Assembly: GCF_014838715.1 (NCBI RefSeq)
Contig: NZ_CP061947.1
Location: forward strand, 2,232,001-2,296,000
DNA length: 64,000 nucleotides
Direction: 5' to 3'
Source of the DNA: Algoriphagus sp. Y33
GTDB taxonomy: Bacteria > Bacteroidota > Bacteroidia > Cytophagales > Cyclobacteriaceae
In this document: positions 45,175-53,952 of the stretch, piece after piece
How positions within the stretch are numbered: position 1 is the stretch's first letter
Layout: every line of letters begins with the position of its first letter
Position numbers and translations under genes: made by a program
Notes under the pieces: model-generated
Database searches by the model: none
Told to the model about the DNA's origin: nothing
Seen by the model: only the letters and a program-made list of their open reading frames with translations

Positions 45175-46224
45175 ATGACGGAAAATAAAGGGATAGTATT
45201 AGTTACCGGTGGAACCGGCTTCGTGGGCATGAGAATTATTTTGCAATTGTTGGAAAGAGGCTATCAAGTACGGACTACCATTCGCAATCGAAAAAGTATA
45301 GCTAAGGTTAAATCAGCTTTAAGCACCAATAACATTGCTTCGTTTGAACGCCTTTCGTACGAGGAAGCAGAATTGACAGAAGATACGAATTGGGCCAGGG
45401 CTATGGAAGGTTGCAGCTATGTGTTAAGTGTGGCTTCACCGGTGTTTTTTGATAAACCGAAAAAAGAAGAAGAAGCTATTCGTCCTGCGGTAGAAGGTAT
45501 TTTGCGTATCCTAAAATTTGCAAAAGAGGCAGGTGTAAAGCGGGTAGTCATGACCTCCAATTTTGGAGCGGTAGGGTTTACCCAAACGGACAAAAGCAGG
45601 GAAACCACGGAAGAAGACTGGACAAAACCCGATGCCAAAGGACTTTCGGTTTATGAAAAATCCAAAACGTTGGCAGAGAAGGCGGCTTGGGACTTCATCA
45701 AAAGCAAAGGGGGAAATCTTGAATTTGCCACCATCAATCCGGTTGCCATTTTGGGTCCATCATTAGATTCTCATATTTCGGGAAGTTTTCATCTACTTGA
45801 AAATTTATTGAATGGCACATTGAAAGCAATTCCCAACATCCCACTGAATGTGGTGGATGTAAGAGACGTAGCCGATTTACATATCCGCGCCATGGAGAAC
45901 CCAAATGCCAATGGCCAACGGTTTATCGCTTCGGCTGACGGACAAATTTCGTTACCTAAGATTGCGGAATTGTTGAGAAGTGAAAGACCCAAAGTGGCTC
46001 AAAAAGTCACCAAAAGAACACTGCCCAACTGGATTTTGAACATCGCAGCCATACTCAATGAACAGGCAAAAGAAGGTTTGTTTTTGACCAAAATGAACCG
46101 AAATGTAAGCAATGCCAAAGCCAAGAACGTGTTAGGCTGGAAACCTGTTTCGTCTCAAGAAGATGCCATCTTGTCCTCGGTAGATTCAATGGTAAAGTTT
46201 AACCTCATACATAAAGACCAATAA
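45175..46224 (+). CDS. NAD-dependent epimerase / dihydroflavonol reductase-like
   Basis: 349 residues. VTGGTGFVGMRIILQLLERGYQVRTTIR Rossmann start, VMTSNFGAVG, and YEKSKTLAEKAAW (YxxxK). Fits the extended SDRs that reduce carbonyls (dihydroflavonol-4-reductase, methylglyoxal reductase type). First gene of the only + strand cassette: 1 base before the membrane protein gene, then an AraC regulator. Its upstream region lacks the 31/21-bp operator. Confidence 0.9.
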   Translation: MTENKGIVLVTGGTGFVGMRIILQLLERGYQVRTTIRNRKSIAKVKSALSTNNIASFERLSYEEAELTEDTNWARAMEGCSYVLSVASPVFFDKPKKEEEAIRPAVEGILRILKFAKEAGVKRVVMTSNFGAVGFTQTDKSRETTEEDWTKPDAKGLSVYEKSKTLAEKAAWDFIKSKGGNLEFATINPVAILGPSLDSHISGSFHLLENLLNGTLKAIPNIPLNVVDVRDVADLHIRAMENPNANGQRFIASADGQISLPKIAELLRSERPKVAQKVTKRTLPNWILNIAAILNEQAKEGLFLTKMNRNVSNAKAKNVLGWKPVSSQEDAILSSVDSMVKFNLIHKDQ

Positions 46225-46225
46225 A

Positions 46226-46582
46226 ATGGCAGCAAGAATAATCAGCGGTTTACTGATATTGGTAAGCTTTTACATTGGAGTGAGTCACGGTTCCCGTGTG
46301 TTTCAGAAACCTTCGGCGGAATATATTGAGATGATGACTGCGTTAGGAATTACCGATACCATTCGCACTATGTTGGGAGTCTGCTCTATACTTGCTGCAG
46401 TTTTAATCCTGTTTCCCAAAACATTCTTTATCGGAAATGTTCTACGGGCAGAGCTACTGATAGTAATGATGTCATTAGCCTTGAAAACTGGAAATTATAA
46501 ATTTGCATTAATAGAAATTCCATTCCTTTTGATGCCTTTGGCGTTAATTTACTTAGGACATCCTTTCAAAAATGGGATTTGA
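46226..46582 (+). CDS. Small four-helix membrane protein (DoxX-like), copy 3
   Basis: 118 residues, four membrane helices, VSHGSRVFQKPSAEY near the start and the shared end GNYKFALIEIPFLLMPLALI then LGHPFKN. 1 base after the epimerase gene and 15 before the AraC gene: the same position as copy 2 but on the other strand and with a different oxidoreductase. Confidence 0.8.
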   Translation: MAARIISGLLILVSFYIGVSHGSRVFQKPSAEYIEMMTALGITDTIRTMLGVCSILAAVLILFPKTFFIGNVLRAELLIVMMSLALKTGNYKFALIEIPFLLMPLALIYLGHPFKNGI

Positions 46583-46597
46583 AAATAGAACAATCAA

Positions 46598-47398
46598 ATG
46601 AGAGCAATAGCCGGAGATCCCAGTGTAACTATTCTAAAAGAGCAGTTTATTCCTGATCATGTATTTATCTATGTTGCCAAAGGTGGCTTTCGGGTTTTTG
46701 ATGGAAACAAAAGTTATACGTTCAGAGCGGGAGATGCCTGCCTTGCCAGAAAAAACAGGTTGGCAAAATATGAGTTACTGGATAGCAGAGACGGGTTTGA
46801 ACCCATCCTTTTTTGTTTTGACGAACTTTTTTTACAAAAATTCTTGAAGAAAGACCGGTTTAAACAAACCTGTTTTTTATCAAAAGACGCTTTTATCCAG
46901 ATCTCAAAATCAGCATTGATAGAAAGTTTCATTCAATCCATCAAGCCCTATTATAAAGGTATGATGGAATTGGATGAATTGTTTGAGGAGGTAAAATACG
47001 AAGAGCTTTTACTCATCCTTCTGAAAAGCCAGCCGGAACTCGCCGAAATTTTATTTGATTTTAGAAAGCCCGGAAAAATAGATTTAGAAGAATTTATGAA
47101 TCGCAATTTCAAGTTTAATGTAAGTATTGTCCGTTTTGCGTATCTTACCGGACGTAGCTTATCTTCTTTCAAAAGAGATTTCAATACTATATTTGATGAC
47201 ACCCCAAGCCATTGGCTGATGCAGATGAGGCTGCGGGAAGCTTACATTTTACTAAATAAAAAAAATCAAAAGCCATCTGATTTTTACCTTGATTTGGGCT
47301 TTGAGAGTTTATCACATTTCTCCACCTCATTTAAAAAAATGTATGGTCATGCTCCCACCGAAATTTCGAGTAAGAATACCCATAGCAATAAGATCTAA
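46598..47398 (+). CDS. AraC-family regulator, different subfamily (cupin-like N-terminus)
   Basis: 266 residues. N-terminal cupin-like half (FIYVAKGGFRVFDGNKSYTFRAGDACLARK) of the ExsA/Rgg-type AraC group, not the HPLI signature of the five paralogues. C-terminal HTH pair: LTGRSLSSFKRDFNTIF, SDFYLDLGFESLSHFSTSFKKMYGHAP. The decayed AraC gene at 52024-52314 belongs to this subfamily. Last gene of the + strand cassette. Confidence 0.9.
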   Translation: MRAIAGDPSVTILKEQFIPDHVFIYVAKGGFRVFDGNKSYTFRAGDACLARKNRLAKYELLDSRDGFEPILFCFDELFLQKFLKKDRFKQTCFLSKDAFIQISKSALIESFIQSIKPYYKGMMELDELFEEVKYEELLLILLKSQPELAEILFDFRKPGKIDLEEFMNRNFKFNVSIVRFAYLTGRSLSSFKRDFNTIFDDTPSHWLMQMRLREAYILLNKKNQKPSDFYLDLGFESLSHFSTSFKKMYGHAPTEISSKNTHSNKI

Positions 47399-47523
47399 AT
47401 GTATAGGTATGGTTAAATTGAGCAATCATACAAAAAAAATCACTTGCCGTTTCTCCTATCATTGCAAAAGCATATGGTTTAATTGACTCCTACATTACAA
47501 GAAGCTTGAAACCGAAAAAAAAA

Positions 47524-48444
47524 TTATTTAAATGATTGTCTAAATTCCACAGGGGACATATTGGTCTTAATCCTGAAAAGCTTGCTAAAAGACTGGGGAT
47601 GTTCGAACCCCAATTGATAGGCTACCTCACCTATACTCAGGTCAGTTGCAGACAACAGCTCTTTTGCCTTGCCAATTAGTTTATGATGTATGAATTGCCG
47701 GGTATTTTGACCTGTGATAGAGCGTAACATATCACTCAAATAGCCTGGTGAAGTATTTAATTTATCAGCAATGGATTGAACCGTTGGTATACCTTGGATC
47801 GGAGGTTCGTCCATCCTGTAATGATGATCCAGAATTTCTTCCAGCTTTTGCAATAAATCGTCGTTTAGGATTTTCCTTGTCAGAAATTGACGTTTGTAAA
47901 AACGATTGGCATAGCTCAATAGCAATTCGATCTGTGCGATCATCACCTCCTGACTAAATTCATCCACCCTGCTGTCCAGCTCAAGTTCCATTATTCTGTA
48001 AACGGAAATGATAATTTGTTTTTCATCATCTGATAAATGTAGTGCTTCATTTACCGCGTAAGAGAAGTAACCGTACTGCTTTATTTTTTTTGCCAAAGGG
48101 TAACTCAACAAAAAATCCGGGTGGATAAGCAGAATGTAGGAGGAATTCTCATCACTGTCTTCCGAGTTCCCAATCAGTTGATCCGGTGCAATAAATATCA
48201 TACTGCCTTCATTGAAATCGTAATAGTTCTGGCCATATTTCATTCTGCCACGGTTTTCCGTTGTGAAGGCTATTTTGTAAAATTCCATCACATCATAAAC
48301 TGGAGCCTTCTCAGGATTGAATGGGTTGCTTTCATCAAAATGTGTTAAACTGATCAAGGGATGTCGCGGTTTGGGCATCCCAAAAGCCTGATGTATTTCG
48401 GATATGGAACGAAAACGCTTCAGATTTTCTTTCTTTTTTTTCAT
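47524..48444 (-). CDS. AraC-family regulator, paralogue B
   Basis: 306 residues. SISEIHQAFGMPKPRHPLIS, KYGQNYYDFNEGSMIFIAPDQ, HPDFLLSYPLAKKIKQYGYF, VNEALHLSDDEKQ; HTH part YLSDMLRSITGQNTRQFIHH and LSIGEVAYQLGFEHPQSF. Follows SDR 48513 by 68 bases, which contain a 14-bp hairpin (48462-48500) that could lower read-through into the regulator. Confidence 0.92.
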   Translation of the reverse strand: MKKKKENLKRFRSISEIHQAFGMPKPRHPLISLTHFDESNPFNPEKAPVYDVMEFYKIAFTTENRGRMKYGQNYYDFNEGSMIFIAPDQLIGNSEDSDENSSYILLIHPDFLLSYPLAKKIKQYGYFSYAVNEALHLSDDEKQIIISVYRIMELELDSRVDEFSQEVMIAQIELLLSYANRFYKRQFLTRKILNDDLLQKLEEILDHHYRMDEPPIQGIPTVQSIADKLNTSPGYLSDMLRSITGQNTRQFIHHKLIGKAKELLSATDLSIGEVAYQLGFEHPQSFSKLFRIKTNMSPVEFRQSFK

Positions 48445-48461
48445 CTTATTAATGCATCATA

Positions 48462-48500
48462 AAAGCAAAACCTATATCGATAATCCATAGGTTTTGCTTT
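48462..48500. terminator. Hairpin between SDR and AraC paralogue B
   Basis: Perfect 14-bp stem AAAGCAAAACCTAT/ATAGGTTTTGCTTT, 11-base loop; minus-strand tail TTTTATG is short, + strand tail CTTTTTATT longer. Could act as a partial terminator inside the cassette. Confidence 0.6.
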
Positions 48501-48512
48501 CTTTTTATTGTA

Positions 48513-49286
48513 TTACCACGGAACCGTAATATTCGTAGCTGTTGTAAAAGTGCCTGAAGGCCCATTTTCATCCAAGGCTATGCGAATAGGCTCTGCTGCT
48601 GCTTCTTTCGGTGTTTGGGTGCCCAGAAAGTTGGTAAGTTGCGTTGAAGCAAATCCAGGACTTACCAGATTGACTTTTATATTTGAATTTTCCAGTTCTA
48701 TCGCTAAAGACAGGGTTATGGAATTCAAAGCCGTTTTTGACGATGCATACATCACGTCAAGTCCACCCCGGAATGGAGAGTTAGGATCAGCATGTAATGT
48801 CAGAGATCCCAAAGCACTTGTTAGATTTACAATTCTTGCTGTCAGAGCATTATGAAGTAGAGGTAGTAGTGCCTGCGTTATGGCAAGGGTTCCAAATACG
48901 TTTGTTTCCCACACAATGCGCAATTCGTCTATGGATGCTACGCTCGCCCGCTGGGCGGCTCTCATTTCTTCTATCGTGCGATAGGTTTTTCCTGCGTGCG
49001 AAATTGCAGCATTGTTTACCAATAAATTAAGATATCCAAAATCTTTTTCTACCTCGACCTTTACCGCACTGATCGAATTTTCCTCCGTAATGTCCAATTG
49101 TATGGCTCGTGCGCCATGGCCAATTTCAGCTGCGGCAGCCTGGCCATTTTGCAGATTGCGTGCTGCCACATATACCGTATAGTCATTCCTGGCTAAGGCT
49201 TTTGCTATTTCAAACCCCATTCCCTGATTGGCTCCTGTAACCAATGCCACTTTCTTGTTGCGCGTTGTTTCCATTTTTTGCATCAT
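48513..49286 (-). CDS. SDR family oxidoreductase (carbonyl reductase-like)
   Basis: 257 residues. VTGANQGMGFEIAKALARNDYTVY cofactor motif, NNAAISHAG, catalytic YASSKTALNSITLSL. ILPLL and the ending TTATNITVPW are typical of small carbonyl reductase-like SDRs. Several start choices (residues 1, 2, 5) all lie downstream of the shared -7 box at 49310. Cassette with AraC paralogue B. Confidence 0.9.
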   Translation of the reverse strand: MMQKMETTRNKKVALVTGANQGMGFEIAKALARNDYTVYVAARNLQNGQAAAAEIGHGARAIQLDITEENSISAVKVEVEKDFGYLNLLVNNAAISHAGKTYRTIEEMRAAQRASVASIDELRIVWETNVFGTLAITQALLPLLHNALTARIVNLTSALGSLTLHADPNSPFRGGLDVMYASSKTALNSITLSLAIELENSNIKVNLVSPGFASTQLTNFLGTQTPKEAAAEPIRIALDENGPSGTFTTATNITVPW

Positions 49287-49309
49287 TTTTATTGATTAAG
49301 ATTCACATT

Positions 49310-49372
49310 GCAAAATTCTGGATTGTCATTAAAGCACTTGTAGTCAAATCGGGAATTGTCGAAGCCGAAATG
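49310..49372 (-). promoter_or_regulatory. Shared operator/promoter no. 4 (SDR 48513)
   Basis: On the + strand: GCAAAA at 49310, TAGTCAAATCG at 49341 (31 on), AAGCCGAAATG at 49362 (21 on). Lies just beyond the stop of AraC paralogue C (49388). Confidence 0.7.
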
Positions 49373-49387
49373 CGGAATTTCCCTCAA

Positions 49388-50299
49388 TTAGTTAAACGAA
49401 GCCCTAAACTCCAAAGGCGAAACATTCATTTTGTTTTTGAACAACTTGCTGAAACTCTGTGGATACTCAAAGCCTAATTGATAGGCTATTTCGCTAACAG
49501 AAATTTCTGTGGTTGTAAGAATGTCCTTGGCTTTTTCTATCAGCTTTTCATGAATAATCTGCTGGGTGGTTTGCCCCGTGAGTTGCTTCAGGCAGTCACT
49601 CAGGTACTTGGGCGATAAACTTAATTGGGACGCCAAATATGCAGGAGTTGGCAACTTTTGTTCCCCAGCATCGCTGAAACTGGCGTTCAATATATTTTCC
49701 ACCTTGTTCAATAGCTCACTCCCTTGGGGTTGCCTGATTACAAACTGCCTGTTGTAATAGCGGCTAAAATGGGTAAACAACAAATCTAGTGCAGAAATAA
49801 TTACGTCCTGACTAAACCTGTCTATGGGCAACAAATATTCCTTTTCAATTTGTTCAATAATAATTTCTATGGATTGTTGCTCATCTTCCGAAAGGATCAA
49901 AGCTTCATTGACATCGTAATCAAAAAAGCCAAAGCTTTTCATTTTACTGCTTAAGGGATAGGTTCTCAAAAAATCAGGGTGTATACTTATGATCCAACCC
50001 GCTTTTGCAAATGCAAAATCTTTATCCACAATGCTCACTTGCTTGGGGGCAAAACAGGAAATAATACCTTCATCAAAATCAAAAGGAGTTTGTCCATATT
50101 GCATTTTACAGGGACATTCTTTCTTTAAGGCAATTTGGTAAAAATCACTGATCAACTTGGTACGTTGGGTTAGTTCCGGTTGCGGAAAATGCTCAAAACG
50201 AAGAATGCTGAACAGTGGATGCTTCGGCTTGGAAATACCCACCACCTTGTGCATATCAGCCATGGATTTGAGGTGAATGGTTGAGGTCGTTGAATTCAC
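49388..50299 (-). CDS. AraC-family regulator, paralogue C
   Basis: 303 residues. SMADMHKVVGISKPKHPLFS, QYGQTPFDFDEGIISCFAPKQ, HPDFLRTYPLSSKMKSFGFF, VNEALILSEDEQQ; HTH part YLSDCLKQLTGQTTQQIIHE and ISVSEIAYQLGFEYPQSFSKLFK. 24 bases after SDR 50324, same operon. Confidence 0.92.
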   Translation of the reverse strand: MNSTTSTIHLKSMADMHKVVGISKPKHPLFSILRFEHFPQPELTQRTKLISDFYQIALKKECPCKMQYGQTPFDFDEGIISCFAPKQVSIVDKDFAFAKAGWIISIHPDFLRTYPLSSKMKSFGFFDYDVNEALILSEDEQQSIEIIIEQIEKEYLLPIDRFSQDVIISALDLLFTHFSRYYNRQFVIRQPQGSELLNKVENILNASFSDAGEQKLPTPAYLASQLSLSPKYLSDCLKQLTGQTTQQIIHEKLIEKAKDILTTTEISVSEIAYQLGFEYPQSFSKLFKNKMNVSPLEFRASFN

Positions 50300-50323
50300 T
50301 TTTCTACAGTTATTAAGTATCTG

Positions 50324-51121
50324 CTATTTTTTCCTGTATGACCGGGCAAAGCTTTTGGCTAAGAAAGCGTTTGGAAATAACGCAGATAAGCGGCTTGCCA
50401 TCCGGTTCATTTTTCCTGATACAATATAATGCTTTCTTTTATCCAATGCGGTCAATAGCTCTTCAGCTACTTGTTCGGGGGTTTGCAGAGGCGTGGAACT
50501 GTTATATTCCGCATTCAGTCTTCGTCCCACTTCACCATCCATTCCGGCTGCATGGTTAAAATTGGTTTTGGTCAATCCGGGACAAAGCAACATCACGTGC
50601 ACCTTGTATGGTTCACATTCTTGGGTGAGTGCCTGGGTAAAGTGGCGGACAAAAACCTTGCTGGCTGAATAGGTGGCCATATAGGGTATCGGTATAAATG
50701 ATGCCATAGAAGCCACGTTGATGATTGTTCCGTTGTTACGTTTTTTCATCTCCCCCAGGAACATATGTGTCAATGCCACCAAGGATGAAATATTAAGTTG
50801 CAACATCTCCATTTCCGACTCCAGAGCCAATTCTGAAAATTCGCCGCCGGAACCGATTCCCGCATTGTTGATGAGCATTTCTACTTCCAGCCCGCGACGC
50901 TTCGTTTCTGTAAAAACCTGTTCAGCAGTTCCTGATTTCGCCAAATCCGCAGCAATAAATTGGGCATTGATGCCATACTTTTCGGTCATCTGTTTGCAGA
51001 GAGTGTCTAGCTTTTCAGCATTACGGGCCACCAGCAAAAGGTTGTGTTTTCTTTCCGCAAATTTGTGCGCAATGGCTTCCCCTATTCCACCCGATGCACC
51101 GGTTATTAAGCTTACTTTCAT
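50324..51121 (-). CDS. SDR family oxidoreductase (DltE-like)
   Basis: 265 residues. ITGASGGIGEAIAHKFAERKHNLLLVARN, INNAGIGSGGEF, catalytic TYSASKVFVRHFTQALTQE, LCPGLTKTNF. Typical of the acyl/steroid-type SDRs close to DltE/YqjQ. Cassette with AraC paralogue C. Confidence 0.9.
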   Translation of the reverse strand: MKVSLITGASGGIGEAIAHKFAERKHNLLLVARNAEKLDTLCKQMTEKYGINAQFIAADLAKSGTAEQVFTETKRRGLEVEMLINNAGIGSGGEFSELALESEMEMLQLNISSLVALTHMFLGEMKKRNNGTIINVASMASFIPIPYMATYSASKVFVRHFTQALTQECEPYKVHVMLLCPGLTKTNFNHAAGMDGEVGRRLNAEYNSSTPLQTPEQVAEELLTALDKRKHYIVSGKMNRMASRLSALFPNAFLAKSFARSYRKK

Positions 51122-51147
51122 TTTTTTGCTCTATTTAAATTGATAGC

Positions 51148-51210
51148 GCAAAGTTGCGGCAGTCTATCTACCGGAAAGTGTCCAAAAGTCGGTTGTTTGT
51201 ATTCAATTAG
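51148..51210 (-). promoter_or_regulatory. Shared operator/promoter no. 5 (SDR 50324)
   Basis: On the + strand: GCAAAG at 51148, TGTCCAAAAGT at 51179 (31 on), TATTCAATTAG at 51200 (21 on). The distal half-site overlaps the last codons of the truncated MBL-fold gene, as if the cassette boundary had cut that gene. Confidence 0.65.
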
Positions 51211-51979
51211 CGGGTTGGGTAATTTCATAATCGGATCCTATATCCCTAAAATGCTGTCCATAGCCGCTGTCATGGGCAAAGTAGATGGTTTTGTCGGTAG
51301 ATTTGTCCTGAATCGTAAATGAGCCCCAAAATTGGATATTGGTATCGTTGAGCCATCTTCTAGACCAAGGCCGGGAAGACAAATAGTCAATTGCCAGCGC
51401 TTCGGATGTGTTGTATTGTTGGTACCAACCAGCTTCCTGAATTTGATTCTTTACACCCCAACCCTTCAGGATTTTTCCAATTTCCAAACCTGTCAGTATT
51501 ATAGCATCAGGATTAAGTTTCGTAAGTTGCTTTACGCTGTTTTTATCTATGTGGTCACGGTGATTGTGCGAAAGCAAAAGGTAATCTACATTGTTTAATT
51601 CCGACAAGTTAAATGGGACTTTGGTGTAGCGTTTTAAAAATCTATTCGGGGCTACCACTGGATCAATTAACAGCCTAATGCCATTTATATCAACGATAAA
51701 TGAAGCATGGCCTAGTGGGATTATAGCATTGCTGGTTTTCTCAGAAATATTTTCTATAAGCTGATAGATAAGTGTTGTTTGTTGGTTTTTTTTGAGTTTG
51801 GCAAGTGGATTATCACTACGCATCCAACGCAAGGCTTCACCAAAACTTTTGATGTCATCTCCATATATATTTGTGTATAAGCCCTCAGCGGTCAATTTAT
51901 TGCCCGTCCAATCCGGTTTTACAAATTTTAATTCGCTGTTATATTTTTTTAATTCCATGGGATAGTTTATAAGTAGCAT
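51203..51979 (-). pseudogene. MBL-fold hydrolase (UlaG-like), C-terminally truncated
   Basis: 258 residues. IPLGHASFIVDINGIRLLIDPV, LLLSHNHRDHIDKNSV (HxHxDH), then FAHDSGYGQHFRDIGSDYEI, where the frame ends within six residues. Relatives continue for some 80-100 residues with further metal-site residues, so this gene has lost its end. The N-terminal extension (DWTGNKLTAEGLYTN) is typical of the NAPE-PLD-like/UlaG branch. It may still make protein but is probably inactive. Confidence 0.7.
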
Positions 51980-52023
51980 TAGAAACTGTTAGATGGCAAA
52001 AGATCTGCATTCACTTTTAAAGA

Positions 52024-52314
52024 CTACGTATTTTTTGCTTTTAGTTCCTCTGGGACATAACCAAATTGCTTTTTAAAAGCATAAGAAAAATGGGTTAAAC
52101 TTTCAAAACCAAGTTCTAAATAGATTGACTACGGTTTTTTGTTGCTTTTTTCTAGTTGATAGTGCGCCTCGGTAAGTCGTTTGTCCTGCAACCATTGTCG
52201 ACCAAATATTTTTTGAAAATCACGTTTAAAGCCTGCAAGGCTTCTACCTGTTAGTTTCGCAAAGTTTTCAATCAGAACATTGAATTTGTAGTTTGACGAC
52301 ATAAACTTCTCCAA
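52024..52314 (-). pseudogene. AraC-family regulator remnant with in-frame stop
   Basis: Minus-strand frame FMSSNYKFNVLIENFAKLTG, RSLAGFKRDFQKIFGRQW, ending SNKKP then TAG, and the same frame continues IYLELGFESLTHFSYAFKKQ and FGYVPEELKAKNT. Aligned to 46598-47398 the stop replaces the Ser of KPSDFYL, and three or four residues are missing before HWL. The sensor half is gone. Confidence 0.85.
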
Positions 52315-52340
52315 ATTTTTGCCAATTCTGCCGGAGCATT

Positions 52341-52487
52341 CTATGCAGGAGGTGGACCACAGCCGAAAGGAAAGGCTTCCAACTGTACCGGATCATGAAC
52401 GCCACTTGCTACCACAACTCTACGTGCGGGCTTTTCCTGTTATAATAACGGTACGTACTATTTTTTCTGTGTGCATCTTTTTAATCA
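52341..52487 (-). pseudogene. SDR remnant
   Basis: From ATG 52487, IVRTVIITGKAR ends at a stop; shifted one base the sequence reads KPARRVVVASGVHDPVQLEA, recalling the strand-5 region of an SDR. Central and catalytic parts are missing. The promoter in front of it keeps the shared operator (no. 6). Confidence 0.6.
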
Positions 52488-52503
52488 TTTAGAAAGTGAT
52501 GCT

Positions 52504-52566
52504 ACCAAGATTCCGGTAATGTTCTCGGAGCTTGTATCCAAAACTAACTTACTTGTAGTTAAATCA
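52504..52566 (-). promoter_or_regulatory. Shared operator/promoter no. 6 (SDR remnant)
   Basis: On the + strand: ACCAAG at 52504 (one mismatch to ACAAAG), TATCCAAAACT at 52535 (31 on), TAGTTAAATCA at 52556 (21 on). Starts 60 bases beyond the stop of AraC paralogue D. Confidence 0.6.
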
Positions 52567-52625
52567 GGACCTGCAAAGGAAATTCAATTAGTCGGTTATC
52601 ACTTAAAAATTTGTAAACAGGTTCA

Positions 52626-53537
52626 TTAATTATAAGCTCTTCTGAATTCCAAAGGAGATTGAAGGGTCTTCCGCTTGAATAATTTGTTGAAGGATTGCGA
52701 GCGCTCAAACCCCAATTGATAGGCAATCTCGGAAACCGATAAGTTTGTAGTGGACAGGTATTCCTTTGCCTTGTCAATCAATTTGTCGTGAATGTGCTGC
52801 TGGGCACTTTGGCCGGTAAGCGAACGCAACATATCACTTAAATAACCCGGAGATAAATTAAGTTGACTTGCCAAATATTCTACCGTAAGAATACCCTCAT
52901 GCAAACAATTTTCCTTATCAAAGTATTCGCTTATCAGCCGTTCTGCTTTAGTCAACAAATCGTTGCTTACAGCGTTCCTTGTGATGAACTGTCTTGCGTA
53001 AAAGCGATTACAATAATTTAGCAGTAAGTCCAATTGAGCCAATAGTACCATTTGTGTATGATGGTCTATAAATTGATATTCTTCCTCAATTTTTTCAAAT
53101 ATGCCAATTAGATTTTTCTCTTCTTTTTCAGAAAGATGCAATGCCTCCTTTACCTCGTACGAAAAAAAGTTGTATTTCTTGATCGTGCTTGCCAACGGAT
53201 GCTTCCCTAAAAAATCCGGATGGAACATCAAAACATAACCACTTCCTAAGGATTCATTAAAGGAATTCGTGGCTTCTACCTCAACCGATTGAACTTGTTT
53301 TGGCGCAACAAAAATCATTGTACCCCTGTCAAAATCATAGTACTGTTGTCCGTACTTTATTTTGGTCTGAATATTTTTCTTTAGAGAGATGGTATAAAAA
53401 TTGGTGGCAAATTTTTTCCATACCTCGGAATTTATTACGTGCAGTTCAGAAACCTGCACCACACTAATGAGTGGATGCAATGGCGGAGAAATTGATAATA
53501 ACCGATGAAACTCGGATAAGGAATTTATAATTTTCAT
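52626..53537 (-). CDS. AraC-family regulator, paralogue D
   Basis: 303 residues. SLSEFHRLLSISPPLHPLIS, KYGQQYYDFDRGTMIFVAPKQ, HPDFLGKHPLASTIKKYNFF, VKEALHLSEKEEK; HTH part YLSDMLRSLTGQSAQQHIHD and LSVSEIAYQLGFERSQSFNK. Last gene of SDR 53953 - DUF4345 53571 - AraC (33-base gap). Confidence 0.92.
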   Translation of the reverse strand: MKIINSLSEFHRLLSISPPLHPLISVVQVSELHVINSEVWKKFATNFYTISLKKNIQTKIKYGQQYYDFDRGTMIFVAPKQVQSVEVEATNSFNESLGSGYVLMFHPDFLGKHPLASTIKKYNFFSYEVKEALHLSEKEEKNLIGIFEKIEEEYQFIDHHTQMVLLAQLDLLLNYCNRFYARQFITRNAVSNDLLTKAERLISEYFDKENCLHEGILTVEYLASQLNLSPGYLSDMLRSLTGQSAQQHIHDKLIDKAKEYLSTTNLSVSEIAYQLGFERSQSFNKLFKRKTLQSPLEFRRAYN

Positions 53538-53570
53538 CGCTTTTATTATTTATAACGGCTTTTACCTCCC

Positions 53571-53930
53571 TTATTTTAAGCTGATTTGCCAATACAAAAA
53601 ACCAAAGACAAGCAGGGCAAGTAGTTCAATAAGCAACCAATCTATTTGTTTGACAAAAAACCCGTCCATAACCAGTCCCATTAACCTGGCTAAGATTACG
53701 CCAAGTGTCAAGGCGGTCAACATTCCGGTTATTGTCAGCCAAAGCGTCCAATTGTTATGACCTAATAAGAAGATACCCAAACCAATCAGCAAGCCCCATT
53801 TCACCCTGATTTCTATCATCGTATTTGGGTCAACCGATAATTGGATTTTTGCAAGTATATCAGGTTTAAACGTGAATATAAATCCTAAAATAAGTGAAAT
53901 AAAACCTGCTATTTTGGATATGGAATACAT
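53571..53930 (-). CDS. Small membrane protein, DUF4345-like
   Basis: 119 residues, four membrane helices. EIRVKWGLLIGLGIFLLGHN and LARLMGLVMDGFFVKQ fit DUF4345. It takes the place that the DoxX-like proteins hold in the other cassettes (between oxidoreductase and AraC gene) although its sequence is different. Confidence 0.75.
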   Translation of the reverse strand: MYSISKIAGFISLILGFIFTFKPDILAKIQLSVDPNTMIEIRVKWGLLIGLGIFLLGHNNWTLWLTITGMLTALTLGVILARLMGLVMDGFFVKQIDWLLIELLALLVFGFLYWQISLK

Positions 53931-53952
53931 AGTTTTAAATTAAACTTACTAC

